63,437 nucleotides of DNA from Paludibacteraceae bacterium (GTDB lineage Bacteria > Bacteroidota > Bacteroidia > Bacteroidales > Paludibacteraceae). Position 1 is the first letter of the stretch; every line of letters begins with the position of its first letter. The notes beneath the pieces are model-generated. The model had not been told where the DNA came from, searched no databases, and saw nothing but the letters and a program-made list of their open reading frames with translations. This document shows, piece by piece, positions 17,959-27,660 of the stretch. The position numbers were made by a program, and so were the translations under genes. The stretch covers positions 1 through 63,437 of the forward strand of contig JAFSMP010000002.1 of assembly GCA_017447875.1 (NCBI GenBank), given 5' to 3'.

Positions 17959-20223
17959 ATGAAGCGAATTATCTACATATTGATTATGGCTATGGGCTTG
18001 ACGACTGTTATGCCCGTGATCTCTATATTCGAACCTTCGGTAGCGGTAGTGATGGCAGCCGATGCCAAAGCGAAGGCGAAAGCGCAGAAAGAGAAGGAGA
18101 AGGCGAAGAAGGCGAAAGAGAAAGCCAAAGCCAAAGCAGCCAAGGAACGCGAGAAAGCCAAGGCAGCTAAGGCCAAGGAGCAGGCGAAAGCGAAGGCTGC
18201 GAAGCAGAAAGAGCAACAGAAAAAGCAACAGGCGAAGGCGAAGGCACAACAGCAGTCGTCCAAGCAGGCGCAGGCCAAAGCTACCAATGCCAAAGCCAAA
18301 TCGACCAAGGCTCCCGAGCTGAGTGCTGCCGAAGAGAAAGCGCAGTATCTGGCTACAGTAGAGGCGATTGACAAAGCCAATGCCAAAGCCAATGCCTACA
18401 ACACCCGCGATATCGCGCACCGTCTCGGCTTCTGGGGTATGGCCGGATACAGCAACCTCTTCACCTCGAAGATCCAATATACGCCGGCTACCTATGATGC
18501 CAAGGGTGCGATTCAGACCAATGAATACGGTTTCCGTCATACGGATAAGGGTTTCGTGGGCGGCGGTATCGGTGCCGGATACCAGTTGCGCTACAAACGC
18601 ATGTTGATGACCACCGGTCTCGAGTTCACTTTCTATAACTCCGTCATGGACCTCTATGGCTCGGAAGAAGGATTCATCTATCGTACCTATGGTATGGAGC
18701 CTTACGGCGCGACGATGCATTATAACTACACCTTCTCCGATATCCACGAGAAGACCATCGCCGGTTATGCACAGATACCTATCCTCTTCGGTATGGAGCT
18801 CAATACCCGTCTGCCGATCTTCTGGCAGGCCGGTTTGAAGGTCGGTATGTGCGTTACGTCCAATACCTCCTTGAGCGGTATGGTGACCACCACCATCGAG
18901 GATAAGGAGCTCATCAGCGGCATGACCGATATGTACAAGCATAGTCTGGTCACCGACCAGAAAATCGACCGTCCGGATAACTCCGTGCAGTTCGGTTTGA
19001 ACCTCGCCGGTACAGCGGAGTTCGGTGTCTTCTTCGATCCGTGGATCCAGTCCTCGGCGCGTATCCGTTTCTCCGTCTTTGCGGACTACGGATTCCTTAA
19101 TACGCTTCGTTTCAAGGCTGCTCCGGCGCTTACGCCGAATGCACAGACCGATCTGCCGATGCAGTTGTTGAGCACCGGCGATCCATTGGCGTTCCCGGTA
19201 CGGGAGTCGATGGCGAGTGCGGCTGCCGAGAAAGCGGTGGTCAACCCCTTCCTGGTGGGTCTGAAGTTAGCCGTATGGTTCGATCTGCCGCGTCATGAGA
19301 AACCGGTTCAGAACTACCCGAAGGCGCCGACGCCGCGTATGGGTGTTTATATGTACGACGAGAGTGCATCCACCGCCCTGGGTGGTGTAGCCGTCGAGAT
19401 CGTCAATACGGCTACCGGCAAGCGGATACAGAAGAATACCAACCGTCAGGGTATGCTCCAGAATCGTTTTGCGCCGGGTGAGTACCGGATCTCCGCTACC
19501 AAGAACGGCTATTATCCTTCGGATACGATCCTGCATACCGTGGAGGTCTTCGATTTCGATACCCTCCGTCTGGCGCTCGAGCGTATCCCGGCTCCGATCA
19601 TCCCGATGCTCTGCATGAATGTGTATGACATAGAGACCAAAGAGCCTATCGAAGCAACAGCCCGTCTGACGGCTGTGAAGGACACGGTTGTACTCTACGA
19701 AGGACAGTCTTCGGATGACGGATTCATTGAGACACCACTCACCGAAGGCACCTATATCGCCCATATGAGTGCAGTAGGTTATATGTCCAAAGATCAGACC
19801 CTGTCGTTCGTAAGCGACACCTTCGATATCTACATGCAGCATATCAAGGAGGGTATCAAGGTCAAGATCGAGCGTCTCTATTTCGCGACCAACAAGACCT
19901 ATATCTTGCCGCAGTCCGAACAGGCGATGGCAGACCTTGCGAATTTCCTCTTGGAGAACGCCAGCGTATCTGTTCGTATCACGGGTCACACCGATGCTGT
20001 AGGTACGGATGAGGCCAACCAGATCCTGTCTGAGGGTCGTGCGAATGCCGTCAAGGCAGACCTCGTGAAACGTGGTGTGAAAGCCGACCGGATCACGACC
20101 GAAGGTAAGGGTGAGAAAGAACCTGTGGCAAGCAATGATACCGAAGAGGGTCGTGCGCTCAACCGCCGCGTAGAATTTATCATCACCGACGTCGGTGACG
20201 AAGACATACAGCAAATCTTCTAA
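17959..20223 (+). CDS. OmpA-family protein with Lys/Ala-rich stalk, barrel and Cna-like domains
   Basis: 754 residues. Order: signal peptide (~1-33); a Lys/Ala/Glu-rich stretch (~34-125, runs of KAKAKAQKEKEKAKK type, a highly charged helix); an outer-membrane barrel (~145-435, YAQIPILFGMELNT, SVFADYGFLNTLRF); two carboxypeptidase-regulatory/Cna-B-like repeats (~455-620, GVAVEIVNTATGKRIQ, YRISATKNGYYPSDT); and an OmpA C-terminal peptidoglycan-binding domain (~630-745, YFATNKTYILPQSEQAM, ITGHTDAVGTDEAN, LNRRVEFII). It should span from outer membrane to cell wall. Second gene of the operon, 12 bases before the next. Lys/Ala-rich stalks before a barrel are unusual and might cross the periplasm or bind polyanions; this is inference. 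Confidence 0.85.
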   Translation: MKRIIYILIMAMGLTTVMPVISIFEPSVAVVMAADAKAKAKAQKEKEKAKKAKEKAKAKAAKEREKAKAAKAKEQAKAKAAKQKEQQKKQQAKAKAQQQSSKQAQAKATNAKAKSTKAPELSAAEEKAQYLATVEAIDKANAKANAYNTRDIAHRLGFWGMAGYSNLFTSKIQYTPATYDAKGAIQTNEYGFRHTDKGFVGGGIGAGYQLRYKRMLMTTGLEFTFYNSVMDLYGSEEGFIYRTYGMEPYGATMHYNYTFSDIHEKTIAGYAQIPILFGMELNTRLPIFWQAGLKVGMCVTSNTSLSGMVTTTIEDKELISGMTDMYKHSLVTDQKIDRPDNSVQFGLNLAGTAEFGVFFDPWIQSSARIRFSVFADYGFLNTLRFKAAPALTPNAQTDLPMQLLSTGDPLAFPVRESMASAAAEKAVVNPFLVGLKLAVWFDLPRHEKPVQNYPKAPTPRMGVYMYDESASTALGGVAVEIVNTATGKRIQKNTNRQGMLQNRFAPGEYRISATKNGYYPSDTILHTVEVFDFDTLRLALERIPAPIIPMLCMNVYDIETKEPIEATARLTAVKDTVVLYEGQSSDDGFIETPLTEGTYIAHMSAVGYMSKDQTLSFVSDTFDIYMQHIKEGIKVKIERLYFATNKTYILPQSEQAMADLANFLLENASVSVRITGHTDAVGTDEANQILSEGRANAVKADLVKRGVKADRITTEGKGEKEPVASNDTEEGRALNRRVEFIITDVGDEDIQQIF

Positions 20224-20235
20224 AAATAGAACATT

Positions 20236-23200
20236 ATGAGGAAACTCATCCTCTTACATATAGCCCTTCTGTTCTGCGTCCTTGCCTGGTCGCAGGCGAC
20301 AGGCATCCCCTATTCCTGCAGCTTTGAGGAAGAGGAAGATTTGTCGGCATGGAAGTTCAATGTAGATGCTTCGTCGGCTACGGATCAATGGGTCATTGGC
20401 TCAATGGTGCATAGCGAAGGTCGCCGCAGTATGTACATCTCATCGGATGGTTCCAATCCGGTGTATGGCAGTCATCCCAATGTGGTGGTTTCCTATCTGC
20501 GGTTTAAATTCCCGACTACAACAGTTCAACAGAACTATGATTTAAGTTTCGATTGGAAATGTGTGGGAGATACGGATAATTCGTATCTGCAAGTGATGGT
20601 CTGTCCGGAGGATTTCTTGACGGATCCTACTATGATGTACTATTTGAATCCGATTACCCACGCGGCTAATGCGAATATTTCGCAGACAATCGTCAATAAT
20701 GCTTTTCAGGAGTTAGGCGCATCTCGTATGCGTTTCGTGTGCGGCAAAGAAGAATGGCAGAATGTAAGTCTGTCAAACGAAATAAAGGTAAGTCCGCTGC
20801 TCTCCAATTATACGTTCGCTATCGTCTTTATATGGGTAAACAAAAATAGGGATGATAAAGTAACAAATACATCTATATGTATTGATAATGTGCAGATCGG
20901 ATCTGCACGTATTAAGAAACCGCAGAATTTACAAGTGGAGTCGCTTTGTTCGGATTCGTCTTTGTTGGTTAGTTGGGAGAGTACTGCAGATGAGTTTGAG
21001 GTACAGTACCGCAAGGTGGGGACTTCTACTTGGCGTCGAGAGGATAAACTGACTAATGGGGTTGAGGGCTTTAACCGCGAAGGAAATAATTGTAGTTATA
21101 TCTTGCGCCGTATCACAGAAGGTAGTTATGACATACGTGTACAGGGTAAATCCGGTACTCTGCAAACGATATACGTATATTGGAATCAATATTTAGTCTA
21201 TTGCCCGGAGAATCACTGTGTTGATTTCCTGAACTTTGATAGTCCGAACGTGGAGTGTACATATGGTTTCCGTGAGGGTACAACTCCACATCCGGGAGAG
21301 ACACCTTATAGTTATAAAGGATATATTGATTTAGGACCGGATGCCAAGGAGAGTCGTCATACACGACATGTGGATCCGACAGAATTTGACCCGCGTACGG
21401 ACACCTGTTTGCGTACAGTACCGAGCGGCGCGATTGCTTCCGTTCGCTTGGGTAACTGGAATGCAAGCTATGAGGCGGAAGCGATTACCTACAATTTTAC
21501 TGTCGATGCAGAGAATCAGGGTGTGCTTATCGTGAAGTATGCTATAGTCTTGCAGAAACCGGGAGAGGGTTGTGGCGATCCGGAGTTTAAAATGGAAATC
21601 TTTGACGAGAATGGAGAGGAATTGGAGGACTTATGCGGTGTGCCGGATTTTACTTACTCCAAGGCAGCAGAAGATGCCAGCTGGAACAGAACGAAAGATG
21701 GATCGGTCGTTTGGAAGGATTGGACAACTGCTGGTGTTAACTTGCAACCTTATGCCGGTCAGACAATCAAGGTACGCTTCACCTCCGTTGACTGCGGTGC
21801 TGGCGGTCACTATGGGTATGGATACTTCACGCTCGATTGTGCGAATGCACACCTCGAAACGGAAAGTTGCGGTAATGACGCGAAAATCAGTTGTTTGGCT
21901 CCGGATGGCTTTAATTATAAGTGGTATAATGAAGCTGGCGAGGTGGTTAGTACCAGTCAGGAGTTAAAGGTGGATCCCGGACGCCAGACCTTTACCTGTC
22001 GTGTAAGTTTCGTTGAGGATACGACTTGCTTTTTTGAGGTTAGCACGGTATCAGCACCGCGCTTCCCCGTCCCGGAATATACATGGGAACCCGTATATGG
22101 GGATTGTTTCAGTAAACTGAAGTTCCATAATACTTCACACGTTATGAATATGTATGATGGAACGGAAACGCATACCAACGAATCTACAAGTGACTGTCAT
22201 TGGTACTTCACCCGTTTGTCAACTGGAGAGACGCAGGAGTCATATAACTGGAATCCTCTCTATACTTGTCCTTCGGAAGGAGATTCTATTGCAGTGGAAT
22301 ATATAACATATATTGGAGCCGATAACGCTTGTGACAGTACCCGCTATGACACCATCGTTGTCCCAAATATTATACCGAAGAGTACGGAGTTCCACTGGTC
22401 TACCTGCCCCGAGTCGCCGGTGAAGTTCGGTGACGAATGGTTCATGACTGACACGATCTATGTGGGTATTTATCCGAACTTTGCAGGCTGTGACTCTACC
22501 TCGACGCTTTACCTGAATGTATGGCCTGAGATTCCGGATACCTATCGGCATGACTCGATCTGTTCCGACGGCTATGTGATCATCGACGGTATCAAGTATA
22601 ACCAACCGATGGATAACAAGCAGTTTGTGCTCAAGTCTGTCCACGGCTGCGACAGTATCCTGTTTGCGACCCTCACGGTCAACGAACGGATAGATGCAGA
22701 GGTGAATACGATACCCTTCGTATGTGCCGATGACGGTCAGATGTACCTGACCTTCGACATCGCAGCCGGTCAGTTTGATAGTCTCGCGATCACCTTCAAT
22801 ACCAGGCAGTTACACGATACGGTCATCTATGACCCGACCGTCTCAACCGTCGCTATCCCTTATCCGGATACGATCACGCCGGGGCATTATACCGCTACGT
22901 TTGAGTTCTACCAGTTCTGCTGCGGTATCTATAAGGAGAAGCGCGATATCGAGTTGCGCTATCGCAGTTCGATCGTAGCGCAGAAATGGAATGATGTCTT
23001 GACGCTCCTCGCGCCGGCATACAACGGTGGGTATGAGTTCACCGCCTTCCAGTGGTATAAGAACGGTCAGCCGATTCCGGGTGAGACTCATTCGTACCTC
23101 TACCAGGATCTGGATATGAACGCCCTCTATTACGTAGAGCTGACCCGTCCGGACGGAGTCGTGATAGCCACCTGTCCGATCCAGCCGACCTACCACGAGC

Positions 23201-23427
23201 AGCAGTCCGACTATCCGACGATAGCCAAGGCTGCCCAACGTATGCCGGTATATAGCGAGCAGAGTGCTACCGTATGGTATTTCACCATGTCCGGCCAGTT
23301 GTACGGAACCTGTACCTTACCGCAAGGATACGGTACCTTGGACATTCCGGCGCAACCCGGTGCATACATACTCAAAGCCGTTACTTCGCAGGGACAGACC
23401 CAGGCGCAAGTACTATTAGTTGAATAA
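20236..23427 (+). CDS. Large secreted protein with jelly-roll N-terminus and sorting-like C-terminus
   Basis: 1063 residues. Signal peptide MRKLILLHIALLFCVLAWSQA, then a choice-of-anchor-J-like jelly roll (IPYSCSFEEEEDLSAWKF), an FN3-like part, a central module with SVRLGNWN and VVWKDWTTAGVNLQPYAGQ, and Cys-rich repeats (STCPESPVKF...GCDSTSTLYL, CSDGYVIIDG...GCDSILFATL) like those in the giant adhesin. It ends in QWYKNGQPIPG and a type A-like T9SS sorting domain (VWYFTMSGQLY...PGAYILKAV). It is a paralogue of the next gene along its whole length. Inferred as a T9SS-exported surface protein. No enzyme motif was recognised. Confidence 0.75.
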   Translation: MRKLILLHIALLFCVLAWSQATGIPYSCSFEEEEDLSAWKFNVDASSATDQWVIGSMVHSEGRRSMYISSDGSNPVYGSHPNVVVSYLRFKFPTTTVQQNYDLSFDWKCVGDTDNSYLQVMVCPEDFLTDPTMMYYLNPITHAANANISQTIVNNAFQELGASRMRFVCGKEEWQNVSLSNEIKVSPLLSNYTFAIVFIWVNKNRDDKVTNTSICIDNVQIGSARIKKPQNLQVESLCSDSSLLVSWESTADEFEVQYRKVGTSTWRREDKLTNGVEGFNREGNNCSYILRRITEGSYDIRVQGKSGTLQTIYVYWNQYLVYCPENHCVDFLNFDSPNVECTYGFREGTTPHPGETPYSYKGYIDLGPDAKESRHTRHVDPTEFDPRTDTCLRTVPSGAIASVRLGNWNASYEAEAITYNFTVDAENQGVLIVKYAIVLQKPGEGCGDPEFKMEIFDENGEELEDLCGVPDFTYSKAAEDASWNRTKDGSVVWKDWTTAGVNLQPYAGQTIKVRFTSVDCGAGGHYGYGYFTLDCANAHLETESCGNDAKISCLAPDGFNYKWYNEAGEVVSTSQELKVDPGRQTFTCRVSFVEDTTCFFEVSTVSAPRFPVPEYTWEPVYGDCFSKLKFHNTSHVMNMYDGTETHTNESTSDCHWYFTRLSTGETQESYNWNPLYTCPSEGDSIAVEYITYIGADNACDSTRYDTIVVPNIIPKSTEFHWSTCPESPVKFGDEWFMTDTIYVGIYPNFAGCDSTSTLYLNVWPEIPDTYRHDSICSDGYVIIDGIKYNQPMDNKQFVLKSVHGCDSILFATLTVNERIDAEVNTIPFVCADDGQMYLTFDIAAGQFDSLAITFNTRQLHDTVIYDPTVSTVAIPYPDTITPGHYTATFEFYQFCCGIYKEKRDIELRYRSSIVAQKWNDVLTLLAPAYNGGYEFTAFQWYKNGQPIPGETHSYLYQDLDMNALYYVELTRPDGVVIATCPIQPTYHEQQSDYPTIAKAAQRMPVYSEQSATVWYFTMSGQLYGTCTLPQGYGTLDIPAQPGAYILKAVTSQGQTQAQVLLVE

Positions 23428-23442
23428 TAAAACGCGAACACT

Positions 23443-26400
23443 ATGAATAGGAAAAAATGGATTCAGATAACCTTGTTGGCGGCACTGCTCATGACGGTGC
23501 CGGTTCGGGCGATACAGAATTATTCCTGTGATTTCGAGACGGAAGAGTCCCGTGCCCGTTGGATAATCAATCCGACGGCTAATCAGACCATATATGATAA
23601 TTTGACCAACAAATGGTATATCAATGCACCGGGTAATAATGGAAAGGGCGGTATGTATGGTCTGTACATCTCGGACGATGGTGGACAAAGCGCGCATTAT
23701 ACCAATAATGGATGCTGGGTGTTTGCCTATGATACGGTATCGCTGGATAAATTGACATCTGGCGACTATACCATTTGTTTTGACTATTGTGGTATGGGAA
23801 ATATTGCGAGCAATTTTGATGGTATCTATCTGCTATGGATTCCGATGACCGACCCCGATACCGGTGATTCTATCAAAGTATATTCCATCGCTACTTCCAG
23901 CGGTAAGATTCCCTCTACCTATGAGAACTACGTCATTTCTCTCCAACCCAAGGCGATGATTGATTATGTCAACGGTTCGCAGACTTGGAAACAGTGCGAA
24001 GCGACTATTCCCAGCAAGAAATGCGACGGCAAACCGCATTATCTCGCTTTTGTGTGGGCGAACGGAAGTTCCATGCCTCAGGAGCCGGGAGGAAAGATTG
24101 ATAATATCGCTATCATGGATACCCGTCCTTGCGATGCACCAACGAATCTGCAGCTGTCTATTCAGGGAACAACTTCAACCCTCTCTTGGGCTGGCACAAC
24201 CGCATCCTATGAGGTGGCGGCGTACTCCTATGAAGCCGATGAATGGTATGGTCCGAAAATCGTAACCGGCACATCAACGACGTTTAGCAATCTTCCGATT
24301 GGGCAGACGGACTTCATTGTCCGTGCCGTGTGTGCAGAGGACCTCTATAGTCTCAAGGTCTCCATCTCCAAGCTCGTCTATTATCCCGACCAGATGTGCG
24401 TTGATTATCTGAATTTAGAAACGGCAAAATGTTATACTGGAACCGGGTTCAGTTCTTCAAATAATTTCAATAATTATATACTTGGTCCGGCGGTGGATGA
24501 TGGTCCGGCTCAAGGCAGTAGTCGGCATACTATCCATTTTGATAAGATGGAGCGGGATGTTCATACAGAAGGTCTGCTTCCCACTATTCCGGATGGTGAA
24601 TTGGCATCCGTGCGGCTTGGTAACTGGGAGGGAGGAAACCAGACTGAACGAATTGAGTATTCTTTTAATGTGGATACAATCGATTATTCTGTATTATTAC
24701 TAAAATACGCACCTGTTTTTGAGAATGGCTCTGGTCACGGCGATGATATTCAATCTCGCTTTAAACTGGATATTCGAATCGGAAATAACTCTATTGGAGA
24801 GTGTGGTCAGGCGGATTTCAATGTCAACTCGGCCTATGCCAATGGAGGTTTAAAACCTGGAGCCGCTGAGCAAGGATGGCATCTTACACCCGCTGCCAAA
24901 GCAAATCTGAGATCTGCAGATGTGGTATGGAAAGAATGGACCACCGTTGGTGTCAACCTCCGCGATCCGGAGTATCAGGGCAAGAAACTAACCGTCCGTC
25001 TTACCACCTTTGATTGCGCGCAAACGGCTCACGCCGGTTACGCTTATTTCACCCTCAGCTGCTCCGACGGTAAGCTCAAAGGAATGAAGTGCGGTGCGAT
25101 CAACCCTGTCTTCGAGGCACCGGACGGATTCGTCTATCGCTGGGCTTATGCGTATAACGAGCGCTACCGCCGTGCGGACGGTTCGCTGCCCGAGGAGTAT
25201 GTCTTGGGTCATGACCAGATTTATGAGGCGGGTATGAAAGATGACAGTCTGTACGTAGTCGATTGTATGTTCGTCCAGGACAGCTCGTGTTTCTTCTCGC
25301 TCTATGCTTCGACGCTGGCTACCAACCCGGTATCGGTAATGAAAAAACCGCGTATCCTCAAGAACTGCCGGCAAGGCACCTATAAGGTGCAGTTCGATGC
25401 TTCGCCTTCGTGGGTACAGGAGATCGACCACGTCAAAGATGACACGATCGTCAGCCGTATCCACCGCATCGACCACTATGAGTGGAACGTGGAGGGTATC
25501 AAGAACGGCTGGTCGGATGAGGTCAAACCGATGTTTGACTTCCCGGTAGAGGGAGGAGACTTCCTCGTGAGCCTGCGTACGACCTGCGGTATATGTGACT
25601 CTACCATCTATTATCATCTGCATCTGGATAGCCTCGGTGCTACGCGGGATACGGTTACCGTCGCTCTCTGCGACGATGTACGCAAGGGAGCCGGATATGT
25701 ATGGTCGGAGCGCCCGGACACCGTCTATCATACCTACGGTATCGACTCCGTCATGCTCTATAGCGAGACCACCTCGTGCGATAGTATCATCTATCTCAAT
25801 CTGGTAGAACCGGTACGTATCCTGGATCTGGACACGCTTGTGTTGCCGGAGAACCTGCCGTTCGAATATCGCGGACGCAGTTATACCTACACCACCATCG
25901 ATACGGTGCCTATCTCGGATACCAACTGCGATACGACTTATATCCTGCATTTTGAGGTCTATGAGTCGCTGCTCGCCAATATGCCGGAACCGACCTATAC
26001 CTTCTGCGAAGATGGTACGCCGCTCTTGGAGCTCATTTATGAGATCACCCGCGGACGAAGTCTCCGCTACAGCTATAGCTTCGAGGATGACACCTTGCCT
26101 TCTATAGGTCCGAAGAAAGAGGTGCAGCGCAAAGGCTCGTATAAGATTCCTATACCGCTCGGTACGATGCCGTATCCGAATATCTATAAGGGATCCGTGC
26201 TGCTGGAAGACTCCTTGCCTAAGTTCAACGTGACGCTGCCCTTCCGCATGGTGGTGCAGTACGCCTCGTCGATCATCGCCCAGCGGTGGAACGACGTCCT
26301 GGCAATCCGTAACGAGGACTATAACGGAGGATACACCTTCACCGATGTACAATGGTACCGCAACGGGCAACCGATAGATGGCGCGACGGACTTCAACTAC

Positions 26401-26730
26401 TATGCCGGCGATAACAGCCAACTCCTGTTTGACGGCAGCGAGTACAAGGCGCTGCTCACACGTAATGACGGTGTTCAGCTGTTCTGTTGTGCTTTCGTGC
26501 CGACGGAGGTACCGGCGGAGATCATCAATATGCCGTCGCTCGTGCCGCTGGGTTCGGCCATCAACGTGCCGGCTGCCGGTAAAGCCGTATGGTACGATCT
26601 GACCGGTCGCACCTACAGCGCCCAACCGTTCGATAACAGCGCTATCTATGCGCCTGCGACCGCCGGTTATTACCTGCTCGAACTCCGCACCACTACTCAG
26701 CGCTCCATTCATCCGGTCATGGTGAAATAA
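23443..26730 (+). CDS. Large secreted protein, paralogue of the preceding gene
   Basis: 1095 residues. Signal peptide MNRKKWIQITLLAALLMTVPVRA and the N-terminal jelly roll NYSCDFETEESRARWIINP. The central part matches the upstream paralogue (SVRLGNWEGG against SVRLGNWNAS; VVWKEWTTVGVNLRDPEYQG against VVWKDWTTAGVNLQPYAGQ). Both have the ASSIIAQRWNDVL/SSIVAQKWNDVL motif and QWYRNGQPIDG before a sorting-like domain (KAVWYDLTGRTY...AGYYLLELRT). The gene ends the operon and is followed by a terminator. Tandem duplication of one ancestor is the simplest reading. Function unknown beyond a surface or secreted location. Confidence 0.75.
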   Translation: MNRKKWIQITLLAALLMTVPVRAIQNYSCDFETEESRARWIINPTANQTIYDNLTNKWYINAPGNNGKGGMYGLYISDDGGQSAHYTNNGCWVFAYDTVSLDKLTSGDYTICFDYCGMGNIASNFDGIYLLWIPMTDPDTGDSIKVYSIATSSGKIPSTYENYVISLQPKAMIDYVNGSQTWKQCEATIPSKKCDGKPHYLAFVWANGSSMPQEPGGKIDNIAIMDTRPCDAPTNLQLSIQGTTSTLSWAGTTASYEVAAYSYEADEWYGPKIVTGTSTTFSNLPIGQTDFIVRAVCAEDLYSLKVSISKLVYYPDQMCVDYLNLETAKCYTGTGFSSSNNFNNYILGPAVDDGPAQGSSRHTIHFDKMERDVHTEGLLPTIPDGELASVRLGNWEGGNQTERIEYSFNVDTIDYSVLLLKYAPVFENGSGHGDDIQSRFKLDIRIGNNSIGECGQADFNVNSAYANGGLKPGAAEQGWHLTPAAKANLRSADVVWKEWTTVGVNLRDPEYQGKKLTVRLTTFDCAQTAHAGYAYFTLSCSDGKLKGMKCGAINPVFEAPDGFVYRWAYAYNERYRRADGSLPEEYVLGHDQIYEAGMKDDSLYVVDCMFVQDSSCFFSLYASTLATNPVSVMKKPRILKNCRQGTYKVQFDASPSWVQEIDHVKDDTIVSRIHRIDHYEWNVEGIKNGWSDEVKPMFDFPVEGGDFLVSLRTTCGICDSTIYYHLHLDSLGATRDTVTVALCDDVRKGAGYVWSERPDTVYHTYGIDSVMLYSETTSCDSIIYLNLVEPVRILDLDTLVLPENLPFEYRGRSYTYTTIDTVPISDTNCDTTYILHFEVYESLLANMPEPTYTFCEDGTPLLELIYEITRGRSLRYSYSFEDDTLPSIGPKKEVQRKGSYKIPIPLGTMPYPNIYKGSVLLEDSLPKFNVTLPFRMVVQYASSIIAQRWNDVLAIRNEDYNGGYTFTDVQWYRNGQPIDGATDFNYYAGDNSQLLFDGSEYKALLTRNDGVQLFCCAFVPTEVPAEIINMPSLVPLGSAINVPAAGKAVWYDLTGRTYSAQPFDNSAIYAPATAGYYLLELRTTTQRSIHPVMVK

Positions 26731-26752
26731 TTGCCGCTAAGTATGACAAATT

Positions 26753-26790
26753 GACGGAAAGTGTGTAAAAAACGCTTTCCGTCTTTTATT
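26753..26790 (+). terminator. Terminator of the barrel/OmpA/secreted-protein operon
   Basis: GACGGAAAG (26753-26761) pairs with CTTTCCGTC (26775-26783), followed by TTTTATT. Confidence 0.85.
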
Positions 26791-26803
26791 ATGTAGACAT
26801 AAA

Positions 26804-26835
26804 TTTGCATATATAAAATATTTTTTGTACCTTTG
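26804..26835 (+). promoter_or_regulatory. Promoter without a recognisable gene
   Basis: TTTG (26804-26807), 20 bp, TACCTTTG (26828-26835) is a full-strength match. Downstream, ATG AAA AAA AGC TGA at 26914 stops after four codons. Shifting by one base opens a hydrophobic stretch (KKADILFYYFMLLFF), so this may be the head of a secreted-protein gene that has decayed. Confidence 0.55.
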
Positions 26836-27461
26836 CGGCCAATTTTATTGTGCACACATATGCGTTGCACACACATACGTACGTAAGAAATCGTACACAG
26901 AGGATATTTTATTATGAAAAAAAGCTGACATTCTATTTTATTATTTCATGTTACTTTTTTTCCCGATGCCGCCCCGGGCTTGATACGTGGCAAACGATCT
27001 TTGATGTATTCCCGTCGGATACTATCCGACATTAGGAAAAACAACGTCCATTCCCGTCGGATACTATCCGACACCAGGAAAAACAAAAATAAAAATAAGA
27101 TAAAAAGAGAAAGTAAAAAGGACCAATCATGGAGGTATCAAGTACCTATCGTGTATCCCACCCAACCCTATATATACTACGTATATATCCCGTGATTTTA
27201 GAAAATACGAACAAAAATATTGCAACCTGCGAACGAAACTGACAAAACTGACAATACTGACAAAACGACTTCGTCCATTAGGTCGGATGCCATCCGGCAA
27301 TTAAAAACCCCGTCGAAATAACGACATAACGACATAACGCAATAACAATACCTAGTGCCGCCTCAGCACTCAAACCCGAGGCAAAAGATCTTTGAAATGA
27401 TGATGTACTTATAGGAAAAAGAGGAAAATGACGTAAAAAATCATTTTCTTGCTCCCAAAAC
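26836..27461 (+). other. Gene-free region with palindromic and short tandem repeats
   Basis: No convincing coding sequence is seen in this stretch. It holds palindromic repeats (listed separately), an ACTGACAA-type tandem (27237-27268), an ATAACGAC tandem (~27318-27345) and AT-rich filler. A 71-codon open frame starting with TTG at 26980 is low in complexity and mostly encodes the repeats, so it is not called. Confidence 0.6.
27008..27298. repeat. REP-like palindromes GTCGGAT-N3-ATCCGAC
   Basis: Two exact 17-bp palindromes (27014-27030 and 27056-27072) lie inside a longer shared unit (ttcccgtcgg...ccgaca, then aggaaaaacaa) at 42-bp spacing. A third degenerate copy (GTCGGAT-gcc-ATCCGGC) is at 27282-27298. 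Confidence 0.7.
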
Positions 27462-27506
27462 TTGCATATGTCAGGAAAAAGCTGTACCTTTGCAGCGTCA
27501 AAGGTA
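27462..27506 (+). promoter_or_regulatory. Promoter and overlapping dyad of toxin-antitoxin module 1
   Basis: TTG (27462-27464), 20 bp, TACCTTTG (27485-27492). The -7 box is the left arm of a perfect dyad TACCTTTG-N6-CAAAGGTA (27485-27506), placed where an autoregulating antitoxin complex would bind. AAAGGAGG (27510-27517) is a strong ribosome-binding site six bases before the ATG. Confidence 0.7.
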
Positions 27507-27522
27507 ACGAAAGGAGGCAGAT

Positions 27523-27660
27523 ATGCAAGCAACAGCACAAAACAATCCTACAACGCAGACGCGTCCCATGTGTAGTATGGACTACGCTATGGCCGACATT
27601 GCAGCTGGTCGTATCAATCATTACAGCTCCTTGGAAGAACTGATCAATAAGTTTAAGTGA
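27523..27660 (+). CDS. Small antitoxin of the RelE/YafQ-type module
   Basis: 45 residues (MQATAQNNPTTQ...SSLEELINKFK). The C-terminus GRINHYSSLEELINKF is like the toxin-binding tail of short Bacteroidota antitoxins. Its TGA overlaps the toxin's ATG (TGATG), so translation is coupled. The gene has a strong Shine-Dalgarno sequence, rare in this phylum. The DNA-binding part, if any, is too short to recognise. Confidence 0.7.
   Translation: MQATAQNNPTTQTRPMCSMDYAMADIAAGRINHYSSLEELINKFK

Noticed and set aside
24988-26712. 574-codon minus-strand frame opposite the second secreted paralogue
   Set aside because: Antisense shadow; the plus strand encodes a clear signal peptide, domains and sorting end in an operon.
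26980-27195. 71-codon open frame starting with TTG
   Set aside because: It mainly encodes the palindromic repeats and a Lys/Asn-rich run; no ribosome-binding site or family pattern.
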